This document shows, piece by piece, positions 1-7,715 of a DNA stretch of 64,000 nt. Position numbers and translations under genes: made by a program. Below the pieces are notes generated by a model. The model was not told the origin of the DNA. It was given only the letters and a program-made list of their open reading frames with translations, and did no database searches. Location: NCBI RefSeq assembly GCF_000177195.2, contig NC_015953.1:1860001-1924000 (forward strand). Reading direction: 5' to 3'. Within the stretch, counting starts at the first letter, position 1. Each line of letters opens with the position of its first letter. The stretch comes from Streptomyces sp. SirexAA-E (GTDB taxonomy: Bacteria > Actinomycetota > Actinomycetes > Streptomycetales > Streptomycetaceae).

Positions 1-937
1 CGTCGGCCTCACCGACGGCCACCGCGCGGTTCAGTCGGGCGACCGGGCTGTCGGTCAGGCGGACGAGTTCGTCGTACCACTCGACGATCTGCACCCAGTC
101 GGTCTCCTCGGTGGTCAGCGCGTCCGCGTGGAGTGCGGCGACCGCGGCCTGGGCCTGGTACTCGCCCAGCCGGTCGCGGGCGAGCGCCGACTGGAGGATC
201 CCGACGCCCTCGGCGATGGACGCGGTGTCCCACCGGCCGCGGTCCTGCTCGGCGAGCGGTACGAGGCTGCCGTCGGGCGCGGTCCGGGTGGCCCGCCGGG
301 CGTGGTGGAGCAGCATGAGGGCGAGCAGCCCCGCCACCTCGGGGTGGTCGATCGCGGCCGCGAGCTGCCGGGTGATCCTGATGGCCTCGGCGGCGAGGTC
401 GACATCGCCGGAGTATCCCTCGTTGAAGACCAGGTAGAGGACGCGCAGTACGGTGGTGACGTCGCCGGGCCGGTCGAATCGCACGTCGGAGACGGTGCGC
501 TTGGCCCGGCTGATGCGCTGCGCCATGGTCGCCTCGGGCACCAGGTAGGCCCCGGCGATCTGGCGCGTGGTCAACCCGCCCACGGCGCGCAGGGTGAGCG
601 CGACCGCGGACGACGGCGTCAGCGAGGGGTGGGCGCACAGGAAGTAGAGCTGGAGCGTGTCGTCCACCGTGGGCGCGGGCCCGGGCGCCGGCTCCTCGTC
701 GAGACGGCCCTCACGTCGCCGGCGGGCGGTGTCCGCCCGGGTCGCGTCGAGGAACCGCCGCCAGGCCACGGCGACCAGCCAGCCCTTGGGGTCGCGCGGC
801 TGGTCCTCCGGCCAGACTCGGACGGCCTCCACCAGAGCGTCCTGGACGGCGTCCTCGGCCGCCGCGAAGTCGGCTCCGCGGCGGACGAGGATCCCGAGCA
901 CGCTCGGCGTGAGGCTGCGGAGCAGAACCTCGTCCAT
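1..937 (-). CDS. ECF42-type RNA polymerase sigma factor (C-terminus off the window)
   Basis: Sigma factor that directs RNA polymerase to a small regulon. Reading leftward from ATG 937 the protein starts MDEVLLRSLTPSVLGILVRR. It then shows the region 2 pattern AAEDAVQDALVEA with PKGWLVAVAWRRFLD, and a region 4 helix-turn-helix around LTTRQIAGAYLVPEATMAQR. The frame continues through a long C-terminal part (WYDELVRLTDSPVARLNRAVAVGEAD at the edge) that is typical of ECF42 factors, which carry a TPR-like extension instead of an anti-sigma partner. The start sits 9 bases after the stop of the DGPF gene, with GGAG about 10 bases upstream, so the two are probably one coupled transcript. The stop codon lies left of base 1. 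Confidence 0.9.
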   Translation of the reverse strand, partial: MDEVLLRSLTPSVLGILVRRGADFAAAEDAVQDALVEAVRVWPEDQPRDPKGWLVAVAWRRFLDATRADTARRRREGRLDEEPAPGPAPTVDDTLQLYFLCAHPSLTPSSAVALTLRAVGGLTTRQIAGAYLVPEATMAQRISRAKRTVSDVRFDRPGDVTTVLRVLYLVFNEGYSGDVDLAAEAIRITRQLAAAIDHPEVAGLLALMLLHHARRATRTAPDGSLVPLAEQDRGRWDTASIAEGVGILQSALARDRLGEYQAQAAVAALHADALTTEETDWVQIVEWYDELVRLTDSPVARLNRAVAVGEAD

Positions 938-945
938 CGGTGAGG

Positions 946-1353
946 TCACTCCGTGATGGTGGGCGGAGCCGTCAGGAACGGGCGCAGCTCGAGCCACTCG
1001 TGGATCGGCTTCCCGCCCGCGCCGGGAGCGGCGGACAGTTCCCCGGCCAGCTCGACGGCGCGCTCGTAGCTGTCGACGTCGATCACCATCCACCCGGCGA
1101 TGAGGTCCTTCGTCTCGGCGAACGGTCCGTCGGTGACGGGCGGACGCCCCTCGCCGTCGTACCGGACGAAGGTGCCCTCGGGGGCGAGCGCCTGGCCGTC
1201 GACGAACTCGCCGGTCCTTCCGAGCCGGTCCGCGAAGTCCTGCATGTACTGCATGTGGGCCGAGACCTCCTCGGGCGTCCACCGGTCCATGGGTACGTCG
1301 TTGACCGCGGTCGGGGCGCCCCGGTAGTGCTTGAGCAGCAGGTACTTGGCCAT
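946..1353 (-). CDS. YCII-related DGPF-domain protein
   Basis: A 135-residue protein of the YCII/DGPF family. It has the family signature VTDGPFAETKDLIAGWMVIDVDS in its middle and the usual N-terminus MAKYLLLKHYRGAP. These small ferredoxin-like proteins are almost always encoded next to ECF41/42 sigma factors, and here the gene lies directly upstream of one. Their biochemical role is unknown, although a role in sensing or modulating the sigma factor is often assumed. GGAGGAG lies about 9 bases upstream of ATG 1353. The family call is firm; the function is inferred from context. Confidence 0.92.
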   Translation of the reverse strand: MAKYLLLKHYRGAPTAVNDVPMDRWTPEEVSAHMQYMQDFADRLGRTGEFVDGQALAPEGTFVRYDGEGRPPVTDGPFAETKDLIAGWMVIDVDSYERAVELAGELSAAPGAGGKPIHEWLELRPFLTAPPTITE

Positions 1354-1462
1354 GATGTCTCTCCTCCGTGCTGGTGCGACCCATTGTGATCGCGCTCACT
1401 ACGGGGACGGAGCCCGCCACGGGTTCTCGACATCACCGGCAGAACTTTTTTCCGGCGGGGTA

Positions 1463-1866
1463 TCACGCCGCTTCGTTGCGGGTGGCGCGTAGGGCGCCGT
1501 GCTCGCGGCGGCGCCCCGCCCGCCCGGGCCGAGCGCGCATCTCCTCCACGAAGTACAGGGTGCAGAGGGTGTCGGTCGCGATGATGCGGGTCAGCATCGT
1601 GTCCGCCGACAGGCCGCCCCGCGTCCCCTTCTCGTCGGGGCTTCGGGCACGGATCGAGACCAGCGCATCGCGAGGTCGACAGACAGTCGTCGTCCAAGGA
1701 GGCCCTCCACGTCGCAACAGTGCTGGAGCGTCGAGCCGGGGCAGGTTCGATCGGCTTATGCAAGCCGCGTACGCGCGGGATGTCAGCGTGGGCAGGATTC
1801 GAGCCGCCACAATTGTGAACGAGGACTGGCGAAGCCCCTGCCAGCACATAGTACGTGTGCTACGCG
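1463..1866 (-). pseudogene. Orphan tip of an RHS-type polymorphic toxin (Hint end plus decayed toxin)
   Basis: Read on the minus strand from about 1866, the sequence encodes HTYYVLAGASPVLVHNC, the C-terminal end of a Hint (intein-like) processing domain. It then runs on as GGSNPAHADIPRVRGLHKPIEP. The complete RHS protein to the right ends its Hint domain with the almost identical HTYYVLAGATPVLVHNC. Nothing of the Hint domain remains upstream of HTYY: similarity stops at about 1866, next to a hairpin. After about 40 residues the frame turns into an Arg/Pro-rich reading, and a second frame (ADTMLTRIIATDTLCTLYFVEE, about 1530-1610) looks more protein-like, so a frameshift is likely. It is best read as a displaced toxin cassette, now broken; the toxin type cannot be recognised. 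Confidence 0.6.
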
Positions 1867-1871
1867 AAGCC

Positions 1872-1897
1872 TTTGACCTGCCTTTTCGCAGGTCAAG
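1872..1897. terminator. Hairpin at the left end of the integrated element
   Basis: TTGACCTGC (1873-1881) pairs perfectly with GCAGGTCAA (1888-1896) around a six-base loop. It lies downstream of the leftward NUDIX gene and exactly where homology to the Hint domain begins. It is probably a terminator, possibly bidirectional; there is no long T-run. Confidence 0.5.
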
Positions 1898-1950
1898 TGC
1901 GGTCTGCTGGTCCGGTGAGGTGCGTGGGTGTCCGTGGTTGTGCGGGGTTG

Positions 1951-1975
1951 TTGCCGTCGCTACTGCCGTCAGATG
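1951..1975. repeat. Left copy of an att/arm-like repeat
   Basis: This 25-base stretch contains two TGCCGTC units separated by GCTAC. It recurs at 7686-7712, just behind the integrase gene, with only two single-base gaps. The two copies bracket the set of integrative-element genes, so they are either decayed attachment cores or integrase arm-binding sites at the two ends. No tRNA gene is visible at either end. Confidence 0.5.
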
Positions 1976-1977
1976 GT

Positions 1978-2448
1978 TCAGCCCAGGTACGGCTTCTCGC
2001 GCTGTTCCCGGAAGTGTTGGAGCCTGAGCTGTTGGGTGTGGTGCATCGGCAGCCGCTCGATCTCTTCCGGCGGCACGAACCGGAGCTCGGTGGACTCGTC
2101 GGAGATTGCCAGCTGGCCACCGGTGATGCGGGCGGTGAAGCAGACGTTGAACTGGCGGCGGACCTCACCGTCGGTGTAGGCGATGATGTGTTTCGGGTCG
2201 GTGTAGGTGCCGACCAGGCCAGTGATCTCTACGTCGAGGCCGGTCTCTTCCTTGACTTCGCGGGCGGCCGTGCCGGGCAGGGAGTCGGTGAGGTCCATGC
2301 CACCGCCGGGCAGCGCCCACAGGTTGTTGTCGCGGCGGCGCTGGAGGAGGATGCGCCCGTGATCGTCGGTGACGACGGCGGAGGCAGCGACGACCATGCT
2401 GTTCGGCTTGGGCGCGTTCGGGTCGTCGTAATACTCGGTGCGGGCCAC
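1978..2448 (-). CDS. NUDIX hydrolase of the integrative element
   Basis: A 156-residue pyrophosphohydrolase of the NUDIX superfamily. The NUDIX box reads GGGMDLTDSLPGTAAREVKE followed by ETGLD; the catalytic core REVKEE is intact, and the first acidic position is Asp rather than Glu. The GTG start at 2448 lies two bases beyond the stop of the XRE gene, with GGAAGG upstream, so the two are co-translated. In pSAM2 a NUDIX protein (Pif) sits at the end opposite the integrase and limits redundant transfer, and the position here is the same. Its substrate is unknown. Confidence 0.82.
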   Translation of the reverse strand: MARTEYYDDPNAPKPNSMVVAASAVVTDDHGRILLQRRRDNNLWALPGGGMDLTDSLPGTAAREVKEETGLDVEITGLVGTYTDPKHIIAYTDGEVRRQFNVCFTARITGGQLAISDESTELRFVPPEEIERLPMHHTQQLRLQHFREQREKPYLG

Positions 2449-2450
2449 GG

Positions 2451-3197
2451 TCAGCCTTCCTCTCGCACGGGGGTTGCCGTCGTCCACACAGCGTCGAAGC
2501 TGTCGGCGTAGGTGTCGAACATGCCGCTCTCCTCGTGTCGGCGAAGATGCCACACGGGGGCGGCGTAGGCGTTGACGCCCCAGACGTGTGTGTTGACGAG
2601 TTGCTGGTCGTCGGCGCGGTAGAGGGAGTTGTAGAGCGTAGTGGCGTGGGTGCGGACTTCGATGCCGGGGGTGTCGGCGAGCGGCCTGTAGTGCATGAGG
2701 GCGAGGCGGCAGCGGGATTCGATGCCGTGACCGAACCGCTCCTCCTGACCGCGGGCTTGGACATTGTCGCTGTCGGGATCCCCGATTGCGATGCGGACGG
2801 TGCAGCCTTCGGCCGCGCGTTCGGTGAGGAGTTCGTTCAGCCGCGGGTACGCCTCGTGGAGGAAGACAGCCGCGTATACAAGGATGTCGATCCCCTCCCG
2901 GGCCTGGGCCATCAGGTCGGTGAACGCCGAGACGGGAAGGTCGGCCCGCTGCTCGTAGAGCGCCACCAGTTCGGGGCTGATGGCGCGGGCGGGGCGGACT
3001 TGACGGAGCGCCGGCCACAGTGCGTGCACGTCTTCTCCCAGGGCCTTGGCCGCCTGGAGGGCGGTGGCACGACGTGGGATACGCCCGAGGTTCACCCAGC
3101 GCTCGACCGACTTGGGGTCGACCTCGACCTGCTGAGCGAGTGCGGCGTACGTCCAGCCTCCCGCCGCCATGACGGCTCGTAGTCTCTCGTTCGGCAC
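2451..3197 (-). CDS. XRE-family regulator with DUF5919-like C-terminal domain
   Basis: A 248-residue protein. Residues 1-60 form a Cro/cI-type helix-turn-helix (TYAALAQQVEVDPKSVERWV). The rest is a separate domain with IDILVYAAVFLHEAYPRL, a glycine/aspartate motif IAIGDPDSDN, a conserved histidine stretch LALMHYRPLA, and LYNSLYRADDQQLVNTHVWG. This C-terminal part resembles the DUF5919 domain found behind XRE modules in actinomycetes, and I suspect a phospholipase-D-like fold. GTG 3197 is preceded by GGGGGA. It is transcribed with the NUDIX gene and divergently from the small genes on the right. The ligand or enzymatic role of the C-terminal domain is unknown. Confidence 0.8.
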   Translation of the reverse strand: MPNERLRAVMAAGGWTYAALAQQVEVDPKSVERWVNLGRIPRRATALQAAKALGEDVHALWPALRQVRPARAISPELVALYEQRADLPVSAFTDLMAQAREGIDILVYAAVFLHEAYPRLNELLTERAAEGCTVRIAIGDPDSDNVQARGQEERFGHGIESRCRLALMHYRPLADTPGIEVRTHATTLYNSLYRADDQQLVNTHVWGVNAYAAPVWHLRRHEESGMFDTYADSFDAVWTTATPVREEG

Positions 3198-3246
3198 GAG
3201 TGTCCCCCTTCGTCTCAGGACGGCACCAGGGACGTTCTACAGGGTG

Positions 3247-3258
3247 CAGGACGTCCTG
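3247..3258. promoter_or_regulatory. Palindrome between divergent XRE and small genes
   Basis: CAGGACGTCCTG is a perfect 12-base palindrome in the 255-base divergent gap between the XRE regulator and the gene at 3453. It is a plausible operator for the XRE protein. Nothing else was seen in this gap. Confidence 0.35.
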
Positions 3259-3452
3259 GAGTGGGGTTTGGTGGAGGTTCCTTCGTCCCGGTGACCGGCG
3301 TGAGGATCGGTGCCGACCCTGCGGCACCAACAGGCCCAAGGGCACGCATCAACGCCGCCGAGGAGCGTCACCGTGCGAATGAGCGCCACCCCATGTGTTC
3401 CCGCCCTGCGACTGGACGCCCGGTCGCGCGCCGCCTCGCCGGGGTGGTCACG

Positions 3453-3695
3453 ATGACGACCCCCACCCCTGATCCCGGCGGGCTGACCATCTCGCCCCAT
3501 ACCGGCGCTCTGCTGGTCGACCGGCGGAACGGCAAGGTGGGCGTGGTGATGGGGCACGTGGGACCGTACGTGCAGCTTCGACCGCCACGCGGTGGCCGGG
3601 AGTGGGACGTGCCGCCCGAGGACGTTCGCCCACCGACTCCGACGGAGGAGTTGAGCGCGAAGGTGGCCGTGGCCAACCGGCGGTGGGGACGGTGA
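3453..3695 (+). CDS. Small conserved actinomycete protein, function unknown
   Basis: An 80-residue protein starting MTTPTPDPGGLTISPHTG. It contains the compact motif GKVGVVMGHVGPYVQLRP followed by GGREWDVPPEDVRPPT, and looks like a small beta-barrel. I recognise it as a type of small protein that commonly accompanies XRE/NUDIX pairs in Streptomyces, but no function is known to me. An upstream ATG at 3261 is in frame, but it would add a low-complexity stretch crossing the regulatory gap, so the start at 3453 is preferred. Its stop overlaps the start of the next gene (GTGA), indicating translational coupling. Confidence 0.7.
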   Translation: MTTPTPDPGGLTISPHTGALLVDRRNGKVGVVMGHVGPYVQLRPPRGGREWDVPPEDVRPPTPTEELSAKVAVANRRWGR

Positions 3696-3928
3696 CCCCG
3701 CGCTCGGTCCTGCGCTACGAGACCTGGACGCTCCAGCCCGACCGCGAGCCGGACGCGGAGCAGGTCCTGTACGCGATGCAGTGCGCCGTGGATGGGGAAA
3801 CGTCCCCTACAAGCGAGGACTTCGCCGAACCGCAGGACTGGGTGCTGCGGCACTGCGGCCAGAACCCGTCCCCCCACACCTACCGGGAGATCATCACCCG
3901 CCCCTGGCGGACCTGGCGCCAGACGTGA
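3692..3928 (+). CDS. DUF7848-like small protein
   Basis: A 78-residue protein beginning at GTG 3692, which overlaps the upstream stop codon as GTGA. Its pattern is SVLRYETWTLQPD, then an AMQCAVDGETS segment and WVLRHCGQNPSPHTYREI. This fits the DUF7848 family of small actinomycete proteins, which pair a partial zinc-ribbon-like middle with a W-x-LRH motif. Family proteins usually carry two cysteine pairs, whereas here only isolated cysteines remain. It is co-transcribed with the preceding 80-residue gene. Function unknown. Confidence 0.6.
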   Translation: MTPRSVLRYETWTLQPDREPDAEQVLYAMQCAVDGETSPTSEDFAEPQDWVLRHCGQNPSPHTYREIITRPWRTWRQT

Positions 3929-4488
3929 CCCGCCCCGCTCGCCCAGGCGCCACACCGCGCTGACCCACCCGACTCCCGTCCCTGCCGGGCGCAGCCGATC
4001 GAGGCTCCCCCGCACTCGTCAGCCCCGCAGGGACGGGCCCATATGTGCGTGCTGTGCTCATGACCATGGGGTCGGGGCCTCAGCCACAGAAAATCAGCCA
4101 CGACGGCGGACGTGCCGACCGATCACCCGCCACGTGTGTCTCGCTCAACCCCGCACCGGCATCAGCCCAGTTATCTCCATCGTCACGGCCCCCAGCCAGG
4201 CAGCAAACATGGGCGTCCGGGACGGCGCGAACCCGCCGGGTGGCCTCTCAGGTGCCCGGCCAGTCTGCTGCTGAGCCGTCGGAACGGGGCTTCCGATTGG
4301 TGGTCCGGCTTACGCTCCCGGGCTCAGCGCGCCGAGTGGTCGGCGGCCGTCGCCAGCGGGGCGGTAGACAGGAGCGCGCCGGCGGTCTCCGACCGCCGGC
4401 GCGCAGCGGCCCGCGTCAGCGGGGCGCCCTTGATCAAGTAAAGAAACTCTGAACAGCTCACCCGCTGGTCAAGCTGCCCGGTCGATGG
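3929..4488. other. Gap without a credible gene inside the integrative element
   Basis: This 560-base stretch between the DUF7848-like gene and the GntR fragment has only low-complexity frames on both strands. Apart from the hairpin at 4374-4404 I see nothing in it. It is probably remnant DNA of the element. Confidence 0.5.
4374..4404. terminator. Perfect 14-bp hairpin
   Basis: GCGCGCCGGCGGTC (4374-4387) and GACCGCCGGCGCGC (4391-4404) form a perfect stem with a three-base loop. It lies downstream of the GntR fragment, which is transcribed leftward. It is probably a factor-independent terminator, although no T-run follows on either strand. Confidence 0.55.
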
Positions 4489-4933
4489 TCAGGGCCGCTG
4501 TTGCCGGCGCTTCTTCGATTCGGCCAGCGCGGTGTTCAGCTTCTCGCTCGGCGACATGTCCGGCTCGGCGTCGTCGTCATGCAGGGGTGGCAGGAACAGG
4601 CCGCGTCGGCTCTTCTCCCGCTTGACCTTCCGGCGCTCGCCGTAAAGCCGCTGATGCTCCTCCCGAACCACGTCCCATCGTCGGTCGAGCTCTGCTTCCC
4701 GCGCCAGCAGCTCCTCGTCGCTGAGGTCGGCGAACTCGGTGGCGGCCACACGTGCCTCGCGGGCGATCTCATCGCGCAGCAGGTAGTTCGTGATCGTCCC
4801 GTGGTGCTTGCCCGGCTCCGGTTCCTGGCGGACGAAAACACCACATCCCTTGACCGCGTACACGAGCCCGTCCTGCTTAAGGCGCCGATAGGCGTTCTGC
4901 GCCGTGGAGTTGGCGACTTTGAATCGCTCTTGG
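4489..4933 (-). pseudogene. GntR-family regulator, N-terminus deleted
   Basis: The frame reads QERFKVANSTAQNAYRRLKQ, DGLVYAVKGCGVFVRQEPEP and then an acidic/basic C-terminal tail of about 110 residues. The first part is the second half of a GntR winged-helix domain; the first helices and the start codon are missing. The break is at about 4930-4936, where the sequence switches to the body of a gene on the other strand. A methionine within the remnant (ATG 4863) could start a 124-residue protein, but that would lack DNA-binding ability. In pSAM2-type elements the GntR protein KorSA represses transfer genes from a divergent promoter, and that promoter is gone here. Confidence 0.75.
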
Positions 4934-5231
4934 CACCGACCCGGCGCTGAAGATCAAGGACCAGCAGACCGGGGAGGTCGCCACGGACCGGGAGACCGGG
5001 GCGTCGCTGTACACGGTGACCGTGATGCTCATGGAGGACGGCCGGGCCGAGGTCCTGAAGATCACCGTCCCGGAAACCGGCCTGGCCGCCGGGCTCAAGC
5101 CGGGTGTGATGGTGCGGCCCGTGGAGCTGTTCGCGACTCCGTGGGCGCGGATCTTCAACGGTCAGCTCTCCGACGGCGTCGCCTACCGGGCCGCCCGCCT
5201 GGAGCTGGTGACGGTGGAGGCGGCCCAGTGA
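4934..5231 (+). pseudogene. Transfer-region small protein, N-terminus deleted
   Basis: In-frame sequence TDPALKIKDQQTGEVATDRE is followed by GASLYTVTVMLMEDGRAEVL and ends VTVEAAQ. I recognise the type: a protein of about 100 residues encoded just upstream of the FtsK-like translocase in actinomycete integrative elements. Its first residues and its promoter are missing because the gene is joined directly to the GntR body at about 4934. The stop overlaps the GTG of the next gene. An internal ATG at 5016 could start a shortened product. Molecular role unknown. Confidence 0.6.
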
Positions 5232-6004
5232 TCCGCTTCGAAAATTCCGGGCCGGAATACGCGCCGGACGCGCTGCTGGCCGTAGCCGTCCTGGTCGGTG
5301 TGTGGCTTCTGGTGACGGTGGGTCGCTACGTGCGGGCCGACCGGGGCACGCGGGTGAGCATGCGGCAGGCCCTGCGGGTGCGCTGGGGCTGGGTACGGCT
5401 CGCGCGGATGGCCGGGCTGACGGTCACCGACAAGACCCCGAGCCTGCTCGCACAGATCACCGCGCAGAAGGACGGCCTCGCCCCCGCGCCCCGAGTCCTG
5501 ACGCCGAAGATCAAGGTGAAGCCGGACCGGTTCGGTGTGATCGTCCGGGCCCGGACGCTGCCGCAGGTCGGGGTGGAGGAGTACCAGAAGTCGGCGCGGT
5601 TCCTGGCGGACGCCTGGCGGTGCACGCGGGTGTCCGTCCTGCCGGACGGCCCCGGCAGGGTGGTGATCCGGGGCGTGCGCTCCGACCCGCTGACCACGCC
5701 GACCGCGCACCGGCCCACTGGCCTCCCGCCCGTGGACCTGACGCGCTGGGAGCTGGGCATCGACGAGTACGCCGCGAAGGTGTGCGTGTCCCTGGCGAAC
5801 GTGCCCGGTGTGACGGTGGCCGGCGTCCCGGGTGCGGGCAAGACCTCGGGGGTCAACAAGTTCGTCTGTGACTTCGCGCCGTCTGCGTCCGTGCAGATCG
5901 CGGGTGCGGACGGGAAGGTGTCGCGGGCCTCGGAGGGCGACTACGCCGATCTGGTCAAGCGGATGTTCGCGTTCTGCGGAGACAATCTCGATGAGGCCAA
6001 CGCC
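5228..6004 (+). pseudogene. FtsK/SpoIIIE-type DNA translocase, C-terminal half deleted
   Basis: From GTG 5228 the protein reads MIRFENSGPEYAPDALLAVA with one membrane segment (about residues 15-35). A linker domain follows, and the Walker A motif GVPGAGKTSGVNKFV lies at about residue 200. This is the TraSA/TraB-like motor that moves double-stranded DNA during mycelial conjugation. After NLDEANA (about 6004) the frame changes to an unrelated Arg/Pro-rich reading. Walker B and the rest of the motor domain are therefore missing, and the gene is dead. It overlaps the preceding small gene by four bases, as expected for an operon. Confidence 0.82.
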
Positions 6005-6005
6005 C

Positions 6006-6149
6006 GCTCTCGACCCGACGACCACTCTCGTCGTCGGCCGCTGGGACTACCTCGGCTCGGGCTACAGCCCCGGCGCGGCCCTCCTCGCCGCCCACGTCTG
6101 GCACCGCAGGGAACTGGAACGCCAGTTCGCGGCCGAAGGGGGCTGCTGA
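6006..6149 (+). pseudogene. C-terminal fragment of an unidentified element protein
   Basis: Immediately after the break in the translocase gene, a different frame gives ALDPTTTLVVGRWDYLGSGY and SPGAALLAAHVWHRRELERQ FAAEGGC, ending at a TGA that overlaps the excisionase ATG. It looks like genuine protein sequence and is the tail of whatever gene stood before xis. I cannot assign it. Spd and replication-initiator genes usually occupy this part of such elements and are absent. Confidence 0.5.
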
Positions 6150-6376
6150 TGGCTTCGCCCCCGCTCACAGCCCTCCATGCTGCGGAAGCGGCCCCGGCGC
6201 TGGATCTGCTCACGGTGCCCCAGGTCATGGTCCGCCTCCAGCTCGGCCGCTCCGCCGTCTACGACCTGCTCCGCTCCGGCCAGCTGGCCTCGATCACCCT
6301 CGGACGCGCCCGGCGCATCCCCACCCACGCCCTCACCGACTTCATCCGTACCCGACTCGACGAGAAAGCCGCCTGA
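6149..6376 (+). CDS. xis: Excisionase (MerR-like helix-turn-helix)
   Basis: A 75-residue protein with a single helix-turn-helix of the excisionase type. LLTVPQVMVRLQLGRSAVYD is followed by LLRSGQLASITLGRARRIPT, the layout of Xis proteins of pSAM2-like elements. Such proteins bend DNA at the attachment sites and drive the integrase toward excision. The ATG overlaps the upstream stop (TGATG), and its own stop overlaps the integrase ATG (ATGA), so translation is coupled on both sides. It appears intact. Confidence 0.85.
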   Translation: MASPPLTALHAAEAAPALDLLTVPQVMVRLQLGRSAVYDLLRSGQLASITLGRARRIPTHALTDFIRTRLDEKAA

Positions 6377-7683
6377 TGACCACGCCCCGCGATGCCTCTC
6401 CCTCCCGCCGGGTCCGCGCCAATGGCGACGGGACGGTCTACCAGCGCAAGGACGGCCGCTGGGAAGCCGCCGGCTACGTCCTCGCCCCGGGCAATACCCG
6501 CAAGCGCGTGCGCGTCTACGGCACCACCCGCACGGAAGCCCTGGCCAAGCTCACCGAGAAGATCGCCACGAGCAACCGCGGCGTCCCCGTTCCGTCCGCG
6601 CAGGGCAGCGTCAGCGCGTACCTGACGTACTGGCTGGAGGCCGTCGCCGTCCACCAGCTCCGCGAGAACACCCACACCCGCTACACCACCTGCGTCAACC
6701 AGCACCTCATCCCCGGCCTCGGAAAGAAGAAGCTCGCCAAGCTCACCGCCAAGGACGTCCGCACGTGGCTCAACCAGCTCCGAACCACCTGCCAGTGCAG
6801 CGTGCGCGCCATCGACGCTCACCGCGATCAGCCTCGCTGCTGTGCCGCTGGGACGTGCTGCTCCAAGCGTCTCTCCCCACTGACGCTGGCGTACATCCAC
6901 TCCGTCCTCAAGTCCGCCCTAGAGCACGCCGTCCGCGAGGAAGAGATCACGCGCAACGTTGCCCGCAACGTTCGTACGGGTACGCCGCGGCCTCGTCGGT
7001 TCGAACCGCTCACGGCAGATGAAGCCCGCCAGTTCCTCGCGGCTGTCCGCAATGACCGCCTGTTCGCACTGTACGAACTCGCCCTCCGCGCCGGACTCCG
7101 CAAGGGCGAACTCCTCGGCCTCCAGTGGAAGGACCTCGACCTTCACAACGGCACTGCCAGCATTCGCCGCACCCTCCAGCGCACCCAGACCGGCGGGCTG
7201 ACCGCCCTCCCCACCAAAACCCGTGCATCCGAACGCCGCATCGCCCTCCCCAGCGAGTGCATCCACTCGTTCAAGGAGCACCGTGCAGTACAGGAAGGAG
7301 AGCGTAAGGCGGCAGCGGAGGGTTGGAAGGACAACGGCCTCGTCTTCAGAACGTCGGCGGGAGGGCCGATCGATCCCGCGAACCTCAATCGCAGCTTCCA
7401 CACCCTTCTCGAACGGGCCGGGCTCCGCCGCATTCGCTTCCACGACCTACGGCACTCCACTGCCACCCTGCTCCTGGAGCAAGGCGTCGAACTCGTCGTG
7501 ATCAAGGAACTCCTCGGCCACGCCCACATCGGCGTAACCGCCACCGTCTACGCCCACGTCCGGCTCCGACTCCAGCGCCAGGCTGTTGAGACCCTCAGCA
7601 GCACGCTCGCCGGCCCGACGAACGCCGAGGCAGCCCCGGACGGCAGCGAAAAGCAGCATCCCTGGAGCCTCCCCGTCCATTGA
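6376..7683 (+). CDS. int: Tyrosine recombinase / integrase
   Basis: A 435-residue site-specific recombinase of the pSAM2/phage integrase family. An N-terminal arm-binding domain (about 10-65) is followed by a core-binding domain (about 75-190) with a cysteine-rich insert (TTCQCSVRAIDAHRDQPRCC and CCSK). The catalytic domain starts at about 210. Visible catalytic residues are Arg242 (GLRKGELLGL), His356-Arg359 (HDLRH), His382 (LLGHAHIG) and the nucleophile Tyr392 (VYAHV). It is the last gene of the element, start-stop coupled to the excisionase, and runs into an att-like repeat and a terminator. All catalytic residues are present, so it may still be active although the element is not. Confidence 0.95.
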   Translation: MTTPRDASPSRRVRANGDGTVYQRKDGRWEAAGYVLAPGNTRKRVRVYGTTRTEALAKLTEKIATSNRGVPVPSAQGSVSAYLTYWLEAVAVHQLRENTHTRYTTCVNQHLIPGLGKKKLAKLTAKDVRTWLNQLRTTCQCSVRAIDAHRDQPRCCAAGTCCSKRLSPLTLAYIHSVLKSALEHAVREEEITRNVARNVRTGTPRPRRFEPLTADEARQFLAAVRNDRLFALYELALRAGLRKGELLGLQWKDLDLHNGTASIRRTLQRTQTGGLTALPTKTRASERRIALPSECIHSFKEHRAVQEGERKAAAEGWKDNGLVFRTSAGGPIDPANLNRSFHTLLERAGLRRIRFHDLRHSTATLLLEQGVELVVIKELLGHAHIGVTATVYAHVRLRLQRQAVETLSSTLAGPTNAEAAPDGSEKQHPWSLPVH

Positions 7684-7685
7684 CG

Positions 7686-7712
7686 TTGCCGTCAGCTACT
7701 GCCGTCAAGATG
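7686..7712. repeat. Right copy of the att/arm-like repeat
   Basis: Two TGCCGTCA units around GCTAC begin three bases after the integrase stop. The stretch matches 1951-1975 over its whole length except for two one-base insertions. See the left copy for interpretation. Confidence 0.5.
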
Positions 7713-7715
7713 CGA

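Noticed and set aside
1083..1600. Extending the orphan toxin frame down to the DGPF gene
   Set aside because: Beyond about 1700 the frame is Arg/Pro/His-rich and overlaps the well-supported DGPF gene, so it is not a continuous protein.
1785..1815. A stretch resembling a tRNA T-arm (GGCAGGATTCGAGCC), which would suit an integrase target
   Set aside because: The arms do not pair as a T-stem, no other tRNA arms or acceptor stem are present, and the bases are part of the Hint-tip coding frame.
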